Shown one piece after another: positions 35,661 to 45,900 of a DNA stretch of 64,000 nt. The translations under genes and the position numbers were made by a program. This stretch comes from Actinopolyspora lacussalsi (GTDB lineage: Bacteria > Actinomycetota > Actinomycetes > Mycobacteriales > Pseudonocardiaceae), in contig JAURUC010000001.1 of assembly GCA_030803735.1 (NCBI GenBank), positions 4,092,001 to 4,156,000 on the forward strand, given 5' to 3'. Below the pieces are notes generated by a model that saw only the letters and a program-made list of their open reading frames with translations, had not been told where the DNA came from and did not search any database. Position 1 is the first letter of the stretch. Every line of letters starts with the position of its first letter.

Positions 35661-38600
35661 GCTCGTTTTCCTTCGAAGGCCGCGACGATCTCGTCCACCA
35701 GTTCCTCCTCGGTTGCCACGTCTCGATGGTTGAACACTCGCCAGCCGTGCCGGACCAGCCATTCGTCGCGCGACGCCACGGTGTCGACCACCACGGCGAT
35801 CCGGCTGTCGGGCCAGCAGTACTCGACCTGCCAGAGTTCGCTGTCGCCGACCTCGCCGCCTGCTTCCGGCTCGGGAACGCCGCGTTCCGCGAGTGTCCTG
35901 CCGAGGTTCGTCAGGCTTTCGTCGGTGTACTCGATCACCGTCTTCCAGCCGGGGTGGCTGACCTCGATCCGTGGCATGGACTCGGTCGGGCCGCCCAGCG
36001 CCAGCGGCGGGGTGCGTCCCGTGAACAGTTCCAGGCAGCCGTGGGTCCATATCTCGGCCATCCGCAGCGGCATCGTGTGGCCGTGGCGGGGCAGCGGCAG
36101 GAACTGCAGCAGATTGGACCAGCGGAGCCAGTCGCGCCAGCGCTCGTCGTGGGTGGCGCCGCCCACCTCGCTCGGGCTGTCGTCGAGCACCGCCAGGGCC
36201 CCGACGGTGTCGGCCTCCTGCCCCCCGCCGAGGGATGCCACGAGCGCGATGGGCAGTCCGGACAACCCCACGCAGGGAACCGCCGCCAACTTGCCCTTGC
36301 CGTTGTGGGCGAAGTCCTCTTCCCTCGCCCACGCTTCGAGGGTCGGGCCGAGGGTTTCCCGGGAGCACTTCGTCGGCTGCCCGTTCAGGTGCTCCCGCGA
36401 TTCCAGCATTCCGAAGCAGGTCCGCACCGCGGTCTCGCCCCAGACGTCGTGCTCCGGGTCGCGCAGGTAGTCCAGCAGTGCCCGCATCGGGTTTCCCCAG
36501 AGCAGCGGTGCCCTGTTGTCACCCACTTTCGAACGGGCCTTCCTGGTCACGGTGTCGGCCACCAGACCTCGCAGCTTGCTCTGGTAGCCGTCCGTGAGGC
36601 GGGCGAAGTCCTCGACGTCCTCCCAGGTGAGTGACCAAACCCGGTAGCCCCGCGTGCGGAGCGCGTCGCGCTTGCGCGCGTCGTCGGCGGTCCGGTCGCC
36701 CCGCGGTGAGGCGTGGAAGGCCTTGCCGTCGAGGTAGACCGCGACCGGTGCGTCCTGGGCGTCCTGCCGGTTGAGCAGGAAATCGGGTTCGGTGGGGACC
36801 TCGCCGCCCAGTTGGACCAGCGGTCGCATCGTCCAGCGGCGCGGTTCGCCGTCCGGGCTGAGCAGTCGGATGTCGAGTTCCTCGCCCCTGCTGCCCATGG
36901 CGGAGCTCCAGGACTGGCCCCGCTGCGTGTCCACCCACCGCTTGAGCTGTTCGCGGAACCGCAGTTCCAGTTCGGACAGTTGCACCGAGGAGATGTCGAT
37001 CCCGGTGACGCTGTCGATGTCCTCCACGTGCCACGCGTCCAGCAGGTCGGCGAGCAGCTCCCTGGCGAGGCGCCGGTTGGCGTGCTCCACCTCGTTCGGC
37101 GCGGCCACTCCCAGCAGGCAGCGGTGGCAGGCGGCGTGTCCATCGTGCTGGCACCGGCAGTTGCTCAGGATGTCGTGGGCCTGCAGCAGGATGCGTCGCA
37201 TCCGCTCGGGTTCGCCGAGCCGGTCGAGGTAGCCGGTGCCGCCGGGCACGGTGTCGTGCAGCACCAGGAACTGACGGGTGCGCCCGTACTCGTCCGGCAT
37301 GCGCGCGGTCACCACGTCCAGGTGCTGCGGGTCGCCGCCGAAGTCGGCCCGCAGCCCCAGCAGCAGCGCCGTCTTGAACGAGGTCAGGCGCAGCTCGATC
37401 TGGAAGGTCGACACCGGCAGCAGCAGCCGCACCGCCTGTGTGGTCAGCTCGTGGCTGAGCAGCAGCTCTTCCCAGCTGTTCGCGGTGCCGCGCCGGGTGG
37501 AGCACCAGCCCCGATGGCGGACGTTGTCCTCCTTGCCCTGCTGCCAGACCACGCCGCAGTAGGTGCAGGTGGTGAACCGGGTGGCGGGTTGGCGTTCGCC
37601 CGCGATGGAGACGTCGGGTGCCGGGCGGTCGGCGCGGCCCATGTTGACGGTGCGGATGGTGGCCTGCCGCGCGTACTCCGCGCCGAACGCGCGTTCGGGG
37701 AGCCGCCAGGCGTTCGCCACGTGCTCGGGCGGGATGTCCACTCCGGTCGCGGTGTGGAACCGGGTGCGCACCCGGTCCTCGGTCTCGTCCTCGATGAGGG
37801 CGTCGTCCCTGCGGTGCACGGCCGAGACCCTCCGCAGTTCCAGCACCTTGTGCACCGCTCCGGTGTCGGAGACCGCGGTGCCGCCGCACCGGGGGCAGTG
37901 ACCGGGAGCGGGGGTGGTGCGCTCGGTGCCCCAGCCGCAGTCCGGGCACAACCGGTGATGCCGCCAGTGCGGCTGCCCGGCGGGGCCGATCTCCAGCGCG
38001 TCGACGCTGACCCGGTAGCCCTGCGCGTAGAACACGGCGCCGGGTGCGAACTCGGTCAGCGCGGCGCGGCTGCCCCTGCCGTAGGTGTGCTTGAGGGTTC
38101 GCGGGCTCTTGCCGTCGCCGTCGTCGGTGGTCCACCACAGCGAGACATCCAGTTCGGTGTGGTCGTCCCGCAGGTTGTAGTTCGGCAGCAGCGACAGCTG
38201 CCCCAGGCCGAGGAGAGCGTTCTCCTCCCGGTTGTCCTTGACCATCCTGGACAGTGCGTTCCACTCGCCCGACCAGCGGCGGCGGTCGTCCCGCTGCGTG
38301 TCGTCCAGGTGGCCCTGCCGGTCCAGCCGCGCGATGGCCTCGGCGAGTTCGCCCTGCCGCCGCGTCAGTTCCCGCTGGTGCTCCGACCACTCCGACACCG
38401 TCCGCGCCACGGCCTTCGGCAGCCCGTCCGAGGCGAACTCGCGCACGCCGTCCGCCGCGACCCGGTCCAGCTTGTCGCCGTACAGCGCCAGGAACCGTTC
38501 CGCCAGTTCGGCCGCGCGGGCGGTGACGGTGTCCACGAACTTCCGCAGCCAGCTGCCCTCGGCCAGCCCGTCCTCCAGCAGCGCGCCGAGCCTGCCCGGC

Positions 38601-41600
38601 ATGTTCCCGCCGGGATCCAGTTCGCCCGCGGCCACCCGGTCCAGGCAGAACGCGAAGTACTGCCTGCACAACAGCTCGCTGGCCCGCAGGTAGGCGGCGG
38701 GCGGCGTGATCTCGCCGTTGATGAGGTTCGTGGGATCGGACAGGTAGTACAGGTCGCGGGGCTGGCTGGGCACGGTGGCCAGCACCAGCGCGTTCCCGGT
38801 GGCGCGCCCGGCGCGTCCCACGCGCTGCAGGTAGTTGGCCGGGCCGCGCGGCAGCGAGGCCAGCCCCACGGTGGAGAGGTCGCCGATGTCGATACCTAGT
38901 TCCAGCGTGGGGGTGCAGGCCAGCACGTTCGGGTCGATCGGCGAGTCCCCGGCCGCGAAGCGGCGTTCCACCCGCTGCCGTTCGCTACCGTCCAGCAGCG
39001 CGGTGTGCTCGTGCGAGACCAGGTGCCGCAGCCGCCCGGCGTGGTAGAGGCGACGGTAAAAGTCGTCGCCGCGAACCGGGTGGGCCACCAACCGTCCGGT
39101 GCAGCGCATCCGGGGGCACACCGTCCCCAGCCACAACTCGAACCGGTTCGGCGTGCTCGGCTGGATGTGGTGGCACTTCGGGCAGCGCAACTGGGCCGCC
39201 GCCAGCTCGTCCGCCCCGAGCGGTCGCAGTTCCACCCGTTCCGGGGCCAGCCCGAACACGTACGCGTCGGTGCGGGAGCTGGCGGCGACCAGCGGCGCGT
39301 GCTCGTGCTCGCCGAGCAGCCGCACCACCGGCTCCACCAGCGCGCGGGCCTCCGCCTGGCTGGTTCCCAGGCAGCGCACGGTCCAGTCGGTCAGCCACGA
39401 GTCGCCGCGCGGCCGGAGACTGTCGAACTCGCTCTTGGCGGCGGTGGAGAAGAACACGGGCGCGGCCCGGTTCTTCGGGAACTTCTGCATCCCCTGTGGA
39501 CTGCCGCCCCAGATGGGATAGCGTTTGCCGTCCTGGTTGATGTAGTTCGCCAGCCACGGGTGGGTGATCCCGCCCCGGCGGCGCAGCCGGTCGAGCAGGC
39601 CGAGCAGCCAGCGTTGGTAGGCGGGTTCCTCCGGCAGGAAACCGCGCTCCGGCAGGTTCTCGTGGATGTCGCGGGCCAGCCCGGCGTAGTGCGCCAGGTC
39701 CACCCGGTAGTCCACGCCCAGCGCCCCGGTGAGTTCGAGCGTGCGGCCCAGCCGGGAGCGCAGCCCCACTTCGAGGTGGGTTTGGAACCGCAGCCGGTTG
39801 GCGAGCAGTTCGCGTCGTTTCCCGCTCCGGTCGTGGTCCAGCCATTCCCCCTCGTAACCCAGCCGTCGCGCGAAGTCCGGCGGCGCGATGGTGTAGAGAT
39901 CGCGGGTGGGGCTGTCGGCGAGTTCCTCGGTGGCCTCGGCGAGGCTGCGCGGTTGGCCGTCCAGCGCGCGCAGGATGGCCGAGCGCAGGTTGAACTGGAA
40001 GGAACGTCCCTCGACGAACGCCGCCCGGTGCGCCGCGTCCTGCACCGAGTCGGTGAACACCAGGGTTTTCTTCTCGCCGTCGGCGACCAGGTTGGATCCG
40101 AACAGCTGGGTCAGCGCCACGCTGATCAGTGTCGCCACCGAGGACCCGAGAAAGCGGATCGCGTCGTCGGTCTCGCAGGAGGGGCAGCGCTGTGCTTCGG
40201 CGGCATCCGCGTCCGGCGTGATCAGCACCGGGATTCCGGGTTCGTCGTCGGCGCCCGGGTAGGCGAGCGTGAGCTTGTCGATGTGGCGCGCGCCCGGTTC
40301 GTCCTCGTTAGCCAGCAGCACGGTGCGCAGGTTCTTGGGGTCGCGGACGCTGGCCCGCCAGATCTTCTCCGGACTGCCCTCCAGCTCCTCGCCCAGCTCG
40401 GTGGCCAGCGCCTGCCAGCCCGAACGCCCGCAGACCCGGCAGTAGGCAGCCGGGAGGTAGCGGTACTCGTTGTCCGGCGGCCCGTCGTGCCACCAGGCGA
40501 AACCCGGCTCGGTGGAGACGGCGCGCAGCATCCTGGTGACCTCGCGCACCCACAGCTGCACCTCCAGGTTCAGCAGCGGTCGTTCACCCGAGTCGGTCGC
40601 GATTCGTGCGGTCGAGATCAGCGCGAGGAATCGCCGCAGCGCCCGCCGCACGTCGTGCGGGGAGTGCTGCTTGGCCACGCCCCACTGCAGCACCCCGGAG
40701 TTGCTGACCGCGTCCACCGCTTCGGCCTGGGTCAGCGGGCCGCCGGAAAGCGCCTGCACCACCGCGCGGGTGAGGAAGCTGTGGCTGAGCCGCTCGCCGA
40801 GCGTCCGCCGGTCCGGGACGCGCTCGCCCAGGAAGGCCTCCGCCAGCGGTTGCCACGAGCCCTCGGCGGCCACATCCGGCTCCGGTGGCGCGTTGACGGT
40901 CTCGACGTCGGGCACGTCGAGCCCGAAGTCGATGTCGGAGACCACTTCGGCCGCGTCCAGCCGTTCCTCGGTGACCACCGCTTCCGGCGGGAACGGGGTG
41001 CCGAACACCGTTTCGGCGAACTCGCGCAGCTCGGCCGAGCGCGTGGTCCCGCCGAGGGTGGCCGAGGTCGCCACCGGGGTTATCCGGCCGAGCGGGCGGC
41101 CCGGCTCGGCCACCCGCAGGGTCGTTCCGAGCCTGCGCAGCAGCATCGCCACGTCGGTGCCCTGCGCGCCGTCGTAGGTGTGGAACTCGTCGAGCACCAG
41201 GTAGCGCAGGCTCGTGGTCGACTCCGACCACAGCGGCGCGTCGTCGGAGCGCAGCAGCAGCAGGTCGAGCATCTTGTAGTTGGTCAGCAGGATGTCCGGC
41301 GGGTGGTCCCGCAGCGCCCGGCGCGAGTCGATGAGGTGCCCGCGGCCGAGCGTGCTGTGCTGCTCCCCGTCGCCGGTGTAGACCCCGGCGTTGACCTGGT
41401 GCAGCCTCGGGTCGTCGTGCAGCTGCTCGGCCAGCCGCCGCGCCTGGTCGCCGACCAGCGCGTTCATGGGGTAGAGCAGGATCGCCTTGATGCCCGTTTC
41501 CCCGCGAGCCCTGGCGCGGGCGGCGTGGTCCAGGATCGGCACCAGGAAGGACTCGGTCTTGCCGGAGCCGGTGCCGGTGGTGATGATCGTCGGCTCGGCC

Positions 41601-41878
41601 GGATCGTCGCGGGTGGACAGCCGCTCGAAGGCACGCGCCTGGTGCCGGAACGGCCGGAAACCGGTGGGCTGCCAGTCCAGCGGGCTGCGCCAGTCGGCGT
41701 CCACCGAGCGGAACGGGGTGCGCAGCCGCAGGTAAGGACCCCGGAAGATCCCGTGCTTCGAACCGAGCAGGAAATCCTCCAGCGCCGCCCGCGCCTCGTC
41801 GTCGGCCAACGCGAAGGTGGTGGACAGGTACTCGGTGACGGCCCGCTTGGTCTCTTCCGCCAGTAACGAGGGATACAT
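35657..41878 (-). CDS. YprA-family helicase with DUF1998 and C-terminal nuclease-like domains (DruE-like)
   Basis: A 2,073-residue SF2 helicase. Walker A TGTGSGKTES at 101-110, DEFH at 230-233, SAT ~250 later motifs, and TLELGIDIGDLSTVGL plus YLQRVGRAGRATGN (motifs V-VI) give a YprA/Lhr-like core. Further on are a CPxC zinc pair region (CPDCGWGTERTTPAPGHCPR), the DUF1998/MZB zinc motif CRCQHDGHAACHRCLLG, and a PD-(D/E)XK/Vsr-like segment EPDFLLNRQD...VYLDGKAFH...RGYRVWSLTWEDV. A second, degenerate copy of that layout ends the protein (DSRIAVVVDT..HGWRVFNHRDV). Length and domain order resemble DruE of Druantia; DISARM splits the same parts into DrmA and DrmB. The start ATG has AAGGAAAG upstream. 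Confidence 0.85.
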   Translation of the reverse strand: MYPSLLAEETKRAVTEYLSTTFALADDEARAALEDFLLGSKHGIFRGPYLRLRTPFRSVDADWRSPLDWQPTGFRPFRHQARAFERLSTRDDPAEPTIITTGTGSGKTESFLVPILDHAARARARGETGIKAILLYPMNALVGDQARRLAEQLHDDPRLHQVNAGVYTGDGEQHSTLGRGHLIDSRRALRDHPPDILLTNYKMLDLLLLRSDDAPLWSESTTSLRYLVLDEFHTYDGAQGTDVAMLLRRLGTTLRVAEPGRPLGRITPVATSATLGGTTRSAELREFAETVFGTPFPPEAVVTEERLDAAEVVSDIDFGLDVPDVETVNAPPEPDVAAEGSWQPLAEAFLGERVPDRRTLGERLSHSFLTRAVVQALSGGPLTQAEAVDAVSNSGVLQWGVAKQHSPHDVRRALRRFLALISTARIATDSGERPLLNLEVQLWVREVTRMLRAVSTEPGFAWWHDGPPDNEYRYLPAAYCRVCGRSGWQALATELGEELEGSPEKIWRASVRDPKNLRTVLLANEDEPGARHIDKLTLAYPGADDEPGIPVLITPDADAAEAQRCPSCETDDAIRFLGSSVATLISVALTQLFGSNLVADGEKKTLVFTDSVQDAAHRAAFVEGRSFQFNLRSAILRALDGQPRSLAEATEELADSPTRDLYTIAPPDFARRLGYEGEWLDHDRSGKRRELLANRLRFQTHLEVGLRSRLGRTLELTGALGVDYRVDLAHYAGLARDIHENLPERGFLPEEPAYQRWLLGLLDRLRRRGGITHPWLANYINQDGKRYPIWGGSPQGMQKFPKNRAAPVFFSTAAKSEFDSLRPRGDSWLTDWTVRCLGTSQAEARALVEPVVRLLGEHEHAPLVAASSRTDAYVFGLAPERVELRPLGADELAAAQLRCPKCHHIQPSTPNRFELWLGTVCPRMRCTGRLVAHPVRGDDFYRRLYHAGRLRHLVSHEHTALLDGSERQRVERRFAAGDSPIDPNVLACTPTLELGIDIGDLSTVGLASLPRGPANYLQRVGRAGRATGNALVLATVPSQPRDLYYLSDPTNLINGEITPPAAYLRASELLCRQYFAFCLDRVAAGELDPGGNMPGRLGALLEDGLAEGSWLRKFVDTVTARAAELAERFLALYGDKLDRVAADGVREFASDGLPKAVARTVSEWSEHQRELTRRQGELAEAIARLDRQGHLDDTQRDDRRRWSGEWNALSRMVKDNREENALLGLGQLSLLPNYNLRDDHTELDVSLWWTTDDGDGKSPRTLKHTYGRGSRAALTEFAPGAVFYAQGYRVSVDALEIGPAGQPHWRHHRLCPDCGWGTERTTPAPGHCPRCGGTAVSDTGAVHKVLELRRVSAVHRRDDALIEDETEDRVRTRFHTATGVDIPPEHVANAWRLPERAFGAEYARQATIRTVNMGRADRPAPDVSIAGERQPATRFTTCTYCGVVWQQGKEDNVRHRGWCSTRRGTANSWEELLLSHELTTQAVRLLLPVSTFQIELRLTSFKTALLLGLRADFGGDPQHLDVVTARMPDEYGRTRQFLVLHDTVPGGTGYLDRLGEPERMRRILLQAHDILSNCRCQHDGHAACHRCLLGVAAPNEVEHANRRLARELLADLLDAWHVEDIDSVTGIDISSVQLSELELRFREQLKRWVDTQRGQSWSSAMGSRGEELDIRLLSPDGEPRRWTMRPLVQLGGEVPTEPDFLLNRQDAQDAPVAVYLDGKAFHASPRGDRTADDARKRDALRTRGYRVWSLTWEDVEDFARLTDGYQSKLRGLVADTVTRKARSKVGDNRAPLLWGNPMRALLDYLRDPEHDVWGETAVRTCFGMLESREHLNGQPTKCSRETLGPTLEAWAREEDFAHNGKGKLAAVPCVGLSGLPIALVASLGGGQEADTVGALAVLDDSPSEVGGATHDERWRDWLRWSNLLQFLPLPRHGHTMPLRMAEIWTHGCLELFTGRTPPLALGGPTESMPRIEVSHPGWKTVIEYTDESLTNLGRTLAERGVPEPEAGGEVGDSELWQVEYCWPDSRIAVVVDTVASRDEWLVRHGWRVFNHRDVATEEELVDEIVAAFEGKRA

Positions 41879-42001
41879 CGGGATTCTTTCCTTCCCCAGC
41901 GGCTGTGCTGCGCCCCGCGTTGATCATCGCTTATCGGGCCGGGCGCGTCGCGTACGGTTACCGAGTCGTCACTTCATGCGGAACATTCTTCCGGTGCGGA
42001 G

Positions 42002-42427
42002 TCACCGACCTTCGGTCCAGTAACGCTGGAGCCGTGCTATCGCCTCGTCCTTGTCCATCATGGCGACTTCGGAGTCCGCCAACCCCACGCGATTGATCAG
42101 CAGGTGGACCAGGTCGGCAGGCAGTGTCTCGGCCTGCGGTTCGGGAACACCGCGTGTCGGGGGGTTCCCGTCGTGCACGCACGACCAGAACTGGGGTTCG
42201 TCGACTTCGAGCTGATCGCGGAGGACGTGTTGCCACAGGCCGGCCCCGTAGGCGCTTCGGTCGACCGGGTGGGAAATCCGCGTGCGCAGAATCCGGCCGT
42301 CGGGGAGCGCGAGTTCATAGGTGATGTGGTGGGTGCCGGAGCGGCCCCGAGCGTCCCGAACCCGATCCCAGCCTTCTGTCCGACAGAACCGTTCGTGGTC
42401 CTGCCGGGTCGCGCGGGGGTGGTTCAC
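42002..42427 (-). CDS. HicA/RelE-like toxin of a toxin-antitoxin pair
   Basis: A 141-residue protein whose first ~80 residues (ATRQDHERFCRTEGWDRVRD then SGTHHITYELALPDGRIL) resemble toxin folds that act on translating mRNA: a GW..VR core followed by SGTHH with the histidines characteristic of HicA-like and 'cytotoxic translational repressor' proteins. The ATG overlaps the stop of the upstream antitoxin-like gene. The C-terminal ~60 residues are acidic/helical. It is embedded between defence genes on the same strand. Confidence 0.65.
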   Translation of the reverse strand: MNHPRATRQDHERFCRTEGWDRVRDARGRSGTHHITYELALPDGRILRTRISHPVDRSAYGAGLWQHVLRDQLEVDEPQFWSCVHDGNPPTRGVPEPQAETLPADLVHLLINRVGLADSEVAMMDKDEAIARLQRYWTEGR

Positions 42428-42840
42428 TGCTTGCTACCAATCAGCCAGTCGCGAAGTTGTTCGTCGTCGCTGAAGCTCACGAGCTGGACCAGGCCCCAGT
42501 TCTCGCGGTGGTTGGGCGCGTTCAGCAGTCGTTCCTGCCAGTCCTCGGCGTACTCGCGCAGCGCCGCGATCATCTCGGTGATCGCCTCATCGAATGTGGC
42601 GCCGTCCGCGGCCACCGGTAGGCCGGGGATGAACACCGACCAGCCCTCTCCTTCGGGGATCACTTGTGCCTGGGACGGGGTGACCGACGCGAGGTAAGAG
42701 CGCAACCGTTCGGCATCGACCACCGCTGTGGTGGCCGAGTCTCGACGTAGTGACGCTACGTGTCCACGATCGGCCGCGTCGAGTAGATCCTTCAGATGAG
42801 CCCGCGCTTCGGTGTAGCTGTCGTAGTGCACAGCGGACAT
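42424..42840 (-). CDS. Phd/YefM-HicB-like antitoxin
   Basis: A 138-residue protein: residues 1-~45 (YDSYTEARAHLKDLLDAADR) match the Phd/YefM DNA-binding fold, and ~55-95 (VIPEGEGWSVFIPGLPVAAD..GATFDEAITEM) match the HicB partial-RNase-H-like fold (W-x-V..P-x-L-P..A-D-G..T-x-x-E-A). Fusion of the two is seen in some antitoxins. ATG at 42840 has GAGGAGG five bases upstream; several longer in-frame starts exist. The stop overlaps the toxin start by ATGA. A large inverted repeat lies just upstream. Confidence 0.7.
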   Translation of the reverse strand: MSAVHYDSYTEARAHLKDLLDAADRGHVASLRRDSATTAVVDAERLRSYLASVTPSQAQVIPEGEGWSVFIPGLPVAADGATFDEAITEMIAALREYAEDWQERLLNAPNHRENWGLVQLVSFSDDEQLRDWLIGSKQ

Positions 42841-42896
42841 GGTGACCTCCTCGGTGGTTACCGTCATTCTTCCGCCGAAGCTTAAGTACGTCAAGT

Positions 42897-42931
42897 ACGT
42901 GGCGTACGGACTGGCTGTACGTACGCCACGT
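42897..42931. promoter_or_regulatory. Twelve-base inverted repeat upstream of the toxin-antitoxin pair
   Basis: ACGTGGCGTACG (42897-42908) and CGTACGCCACGT (42920-42931) are perfectly complementary with 11 bases between; AAGTACGT also occurs twice just to the left (42884 and 42893 regions). It fits an autoregulatory operator for the antitoxin or a transcription terminator for the helicase gene ending at 42936; the repeated CGTAC half-sites favour an operator. Confidence 0.6.
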
Positions 42932-42935
42932 TCCG

Positions 42936-45900
42936 TCACTCACGAGCGGGGGCGCGTTTCTTGCCGCCGCCGCGCTCGGGACGCCGGGGACCGTCACCGA
43001 GCAGTGATTCGGCGAGCTCCTTCCATTCGCGGGCGTTCACACCGTCGCGGTCCTCGGTGGAGATCAGGGTTCCGCGCGGTCCGCCGCCCGCTTCCCGGGG
43101 CAGGACTCCCTGCTCGGCGTACCAGGCCTTCTTGCGTTCCCAGGCTGCCGCGTAGTCCGGCTCGTCGAGCATGCCCAGGTGCTCCCAGTAGAACTTGTCG
43201 CCGTTGGCGGATTCGATGGTGAAGTCCGGCAACCGAACCGTGTCGTCGTCGCCCACCAGCGGGGACTCGTATTGCCAGCGACCGGGATGCAACTCTTCCA
43301 GGATCTCGGCGATGATCACTTCGTTCTTGCTGCGCACGGCGATGTTGCTGCTGGTGATGTGCAGCAGCCCGCTGTCCACGGTGGCTTTCTCGCCCTTGCC
43401 ACCCGCTGTGATCTCCCGCAGATCGGGGCTGCGGTTCAGGTCGGTGAACCTGCGTGCCGCGTCCGATCGGGTCGAGTCGCTGAGCCGCATCAGGTCTTCC
43501 AGCGGCCCCTCGTGGCAGATCACGATCTTCTCGCTCTGCCTGGTCAGCGCGGTGTAGAGCATTTCCCGGGATAGGTTCCACGCCCCCGCGGGCAGCATCA
43601 AAAACACCGTGCCGAACTCGCTGCCCTGCGATTTGTGCACGGTCAGCGCCCAAGCCAGTTCGATGCTGGGGTCCTCCCCGGAAAGCGCGCCGTTGACGGT
43701 CATCCGCTTCTCGGGCTGGGAGGAGAACCGCGCCTGGGTTTCCCACGGAGCCTTCTGGCCCTTTCTGGCGATCCGGCCGGTGACGACACCGATGTCGCCG
43801 TTGGCCACGTACTCGCGGGTCTGGCCCGTTTCCCGCGACCACGACCGCAGCATCTGGTTGCGCAGGTTCACCACTTTGTCGCCGAGCACGATGCGCTCAC
43901 TGCCCAACGGTTTGGGCACGTTCCGATACTTCGGCCACTTGGTGGCCTTCTTGAGCTCGAACTCCCGGTGCGTTCGTTTCAGATGCCGATTGAGCTCGAC
44001 GGTGCCGTGCCCGCGACCGCGCACAGGGGAGAGCAACTGCCACTGTTCACACGCTTCCGGTGCCTCGTTGTAGCTGACGAAGTCGTCCACGGTGGCGCCG
44101 TAGGAGGCCGCGAAGCTGCGTCCGCCGTCCGCGGGGTCGACGTGCAACTCCTCGGCCAGCACCTCGTCGATGACCTGCTCCGGCGTACGTCCCCGCCACG
44201 GCACGGCACGCAGCGTGGGCATCGACTCCTCGTTCCGGAGGCGCTGCCAGGTCTCGTCGAACCCTTCGGGTAGCTCGTCGCCGCCGAACCAGCGCGCCAG
44301 CATCAGGTCGTCGCGCGTACGCCCGGACTCCCGTTGGCGGCGCAGCACGGTCAGTTCGGCCCACCCGTCGGAAACCCGTGGCCAACTCCCGTCGTGCCCT
44401 TGCCTGGCCGTGTGCTCCAGATCGACGAAGGGGCGCCCCGCCCCGATCGGGGGAAGCTGCCTCGGGTCCCCGACCAGCACCAGTCGGTCCGGGGGAACCA
44501 GCGCGTCCAGTAGCGCGTCCAGCATGTCCTCGGTGAGCATGGACGCCTCGTCGACCACCACGGTGCCGTAGCGCTGTCTGCTGCTGGGATCGCCGGTGGC
44601 GCGGTAACGGGCGCTCTCCCCGTCGTATCGTCCGGCCGGCCCGAGGAAAGCCGCGAGGGTCTTGGCGGTCCCGCCGACCTTGTTGGACAGCTGCACCTGT
44701 GCTTTGCCGGTGGGGGCGAGCAGCAGCACGCCGCGTTCGGAAACCTCGTCACGTTGCGCCAGCGCGCGGATCAGCGTGGTTTTACCGGTGCCCGCTGGAC
44801 CGTTCAGCACGGTGCACCGGGAGCGGTACAGCTCCCGCAGCGCCTGCTGCTTCTCGGTACGCGCCCGCTGTTCGGCCGGGTCCTCCTCGTCGGCGTTTTC
44901 GTCGGAATCCTCGGGTGACAGTATCGCCGCCAACTCGCTGCCCAGGTCGTCCGGGACTGGGTGTGGCTCAGCGGCGCGCAGGTTCGCCAGGAACGAGTTG
45001 ATCGTGTTCACCCTGGTGATGGCCGAACGCAGCTTATAGGCGCACTCCCCGTCGGCCAGCTCTGTGTGCGCCAGCGGTGGCCAGTTGTACTCGGGATCGG
45101 CGTCGAGATCCTCGGGCAGCAGATCCAACCCGGACAGCGTGGTGTCGGTCAGCTTCATCGGCCGGGTGGGGGTCAGCCGCTGGGCGCGTTCGACCGCTTC
45201 GGCTCGTGGAAGCAGGGTGTGGCCCTCCTGCTGGGCCTCGGCCACGGTTTCGGTGAGGGCGGCTTCCACCCGGCGCTGGTCCACCGGATCCTCGAACGGC
45301 TCGGAAACCGGTAGCGGATGCCGTTCCGAGATCGCGGGATCGGGGTAGCACCCCCGGTCGATCACGGTGAACGAGATCGGTTCGTCGTCATCGACCGTGG
45401 AGGTGACCAGGTCGTACGGGTTTTCCAGCAGCTCCTCCGGCGTTATCTCGAAGGAGGTGGTCCCGTCGAGGATCCGGTCGATCTCCTCCGCACTCAGGTC
45501 GAAGCGCGCCAACAGCCGCAGTGCGGCGCGCCACTGCTCATCCAGTTTGGACCAAATTTTCCTGCGTGGTTTGGTCGCCAGCGTTCCCAACGGTTCGGGA
45601 ACCTCGCGCCCCTCCAGTGCGTCCGTCAGCAGCGGCCACGGGTCTTCCCCGTCCCCGGCCGCCTCGCCGAGGGCGTGCGCCGCGAAAGCGGGTTGTTCCC
45701 AGCCGAGCCGGGAGAGCACCCCGGGCAGGCCGGGGGAGGGCCCGCGACGCCGCCAGGTCTGGGCGAGCTGCTCGTCCAGCCATTCCAGCGAGCGATTGGG
45801 CAACTCGCAGCCGAGCTCGTGGGCCGCGTGGGCCGCGCGGCTGAGTTCGAGTAGCGTGGCGACCGCGGTGTCCTGCGGGACGTGCTCGGTGACGTAGGAG

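Noticed and set aside
39005..41866. 953-codon plus-strand frame opposite the giant helicase gene
   Set aside because: Antisense shadow; the minus strand carries all helicase motifs.
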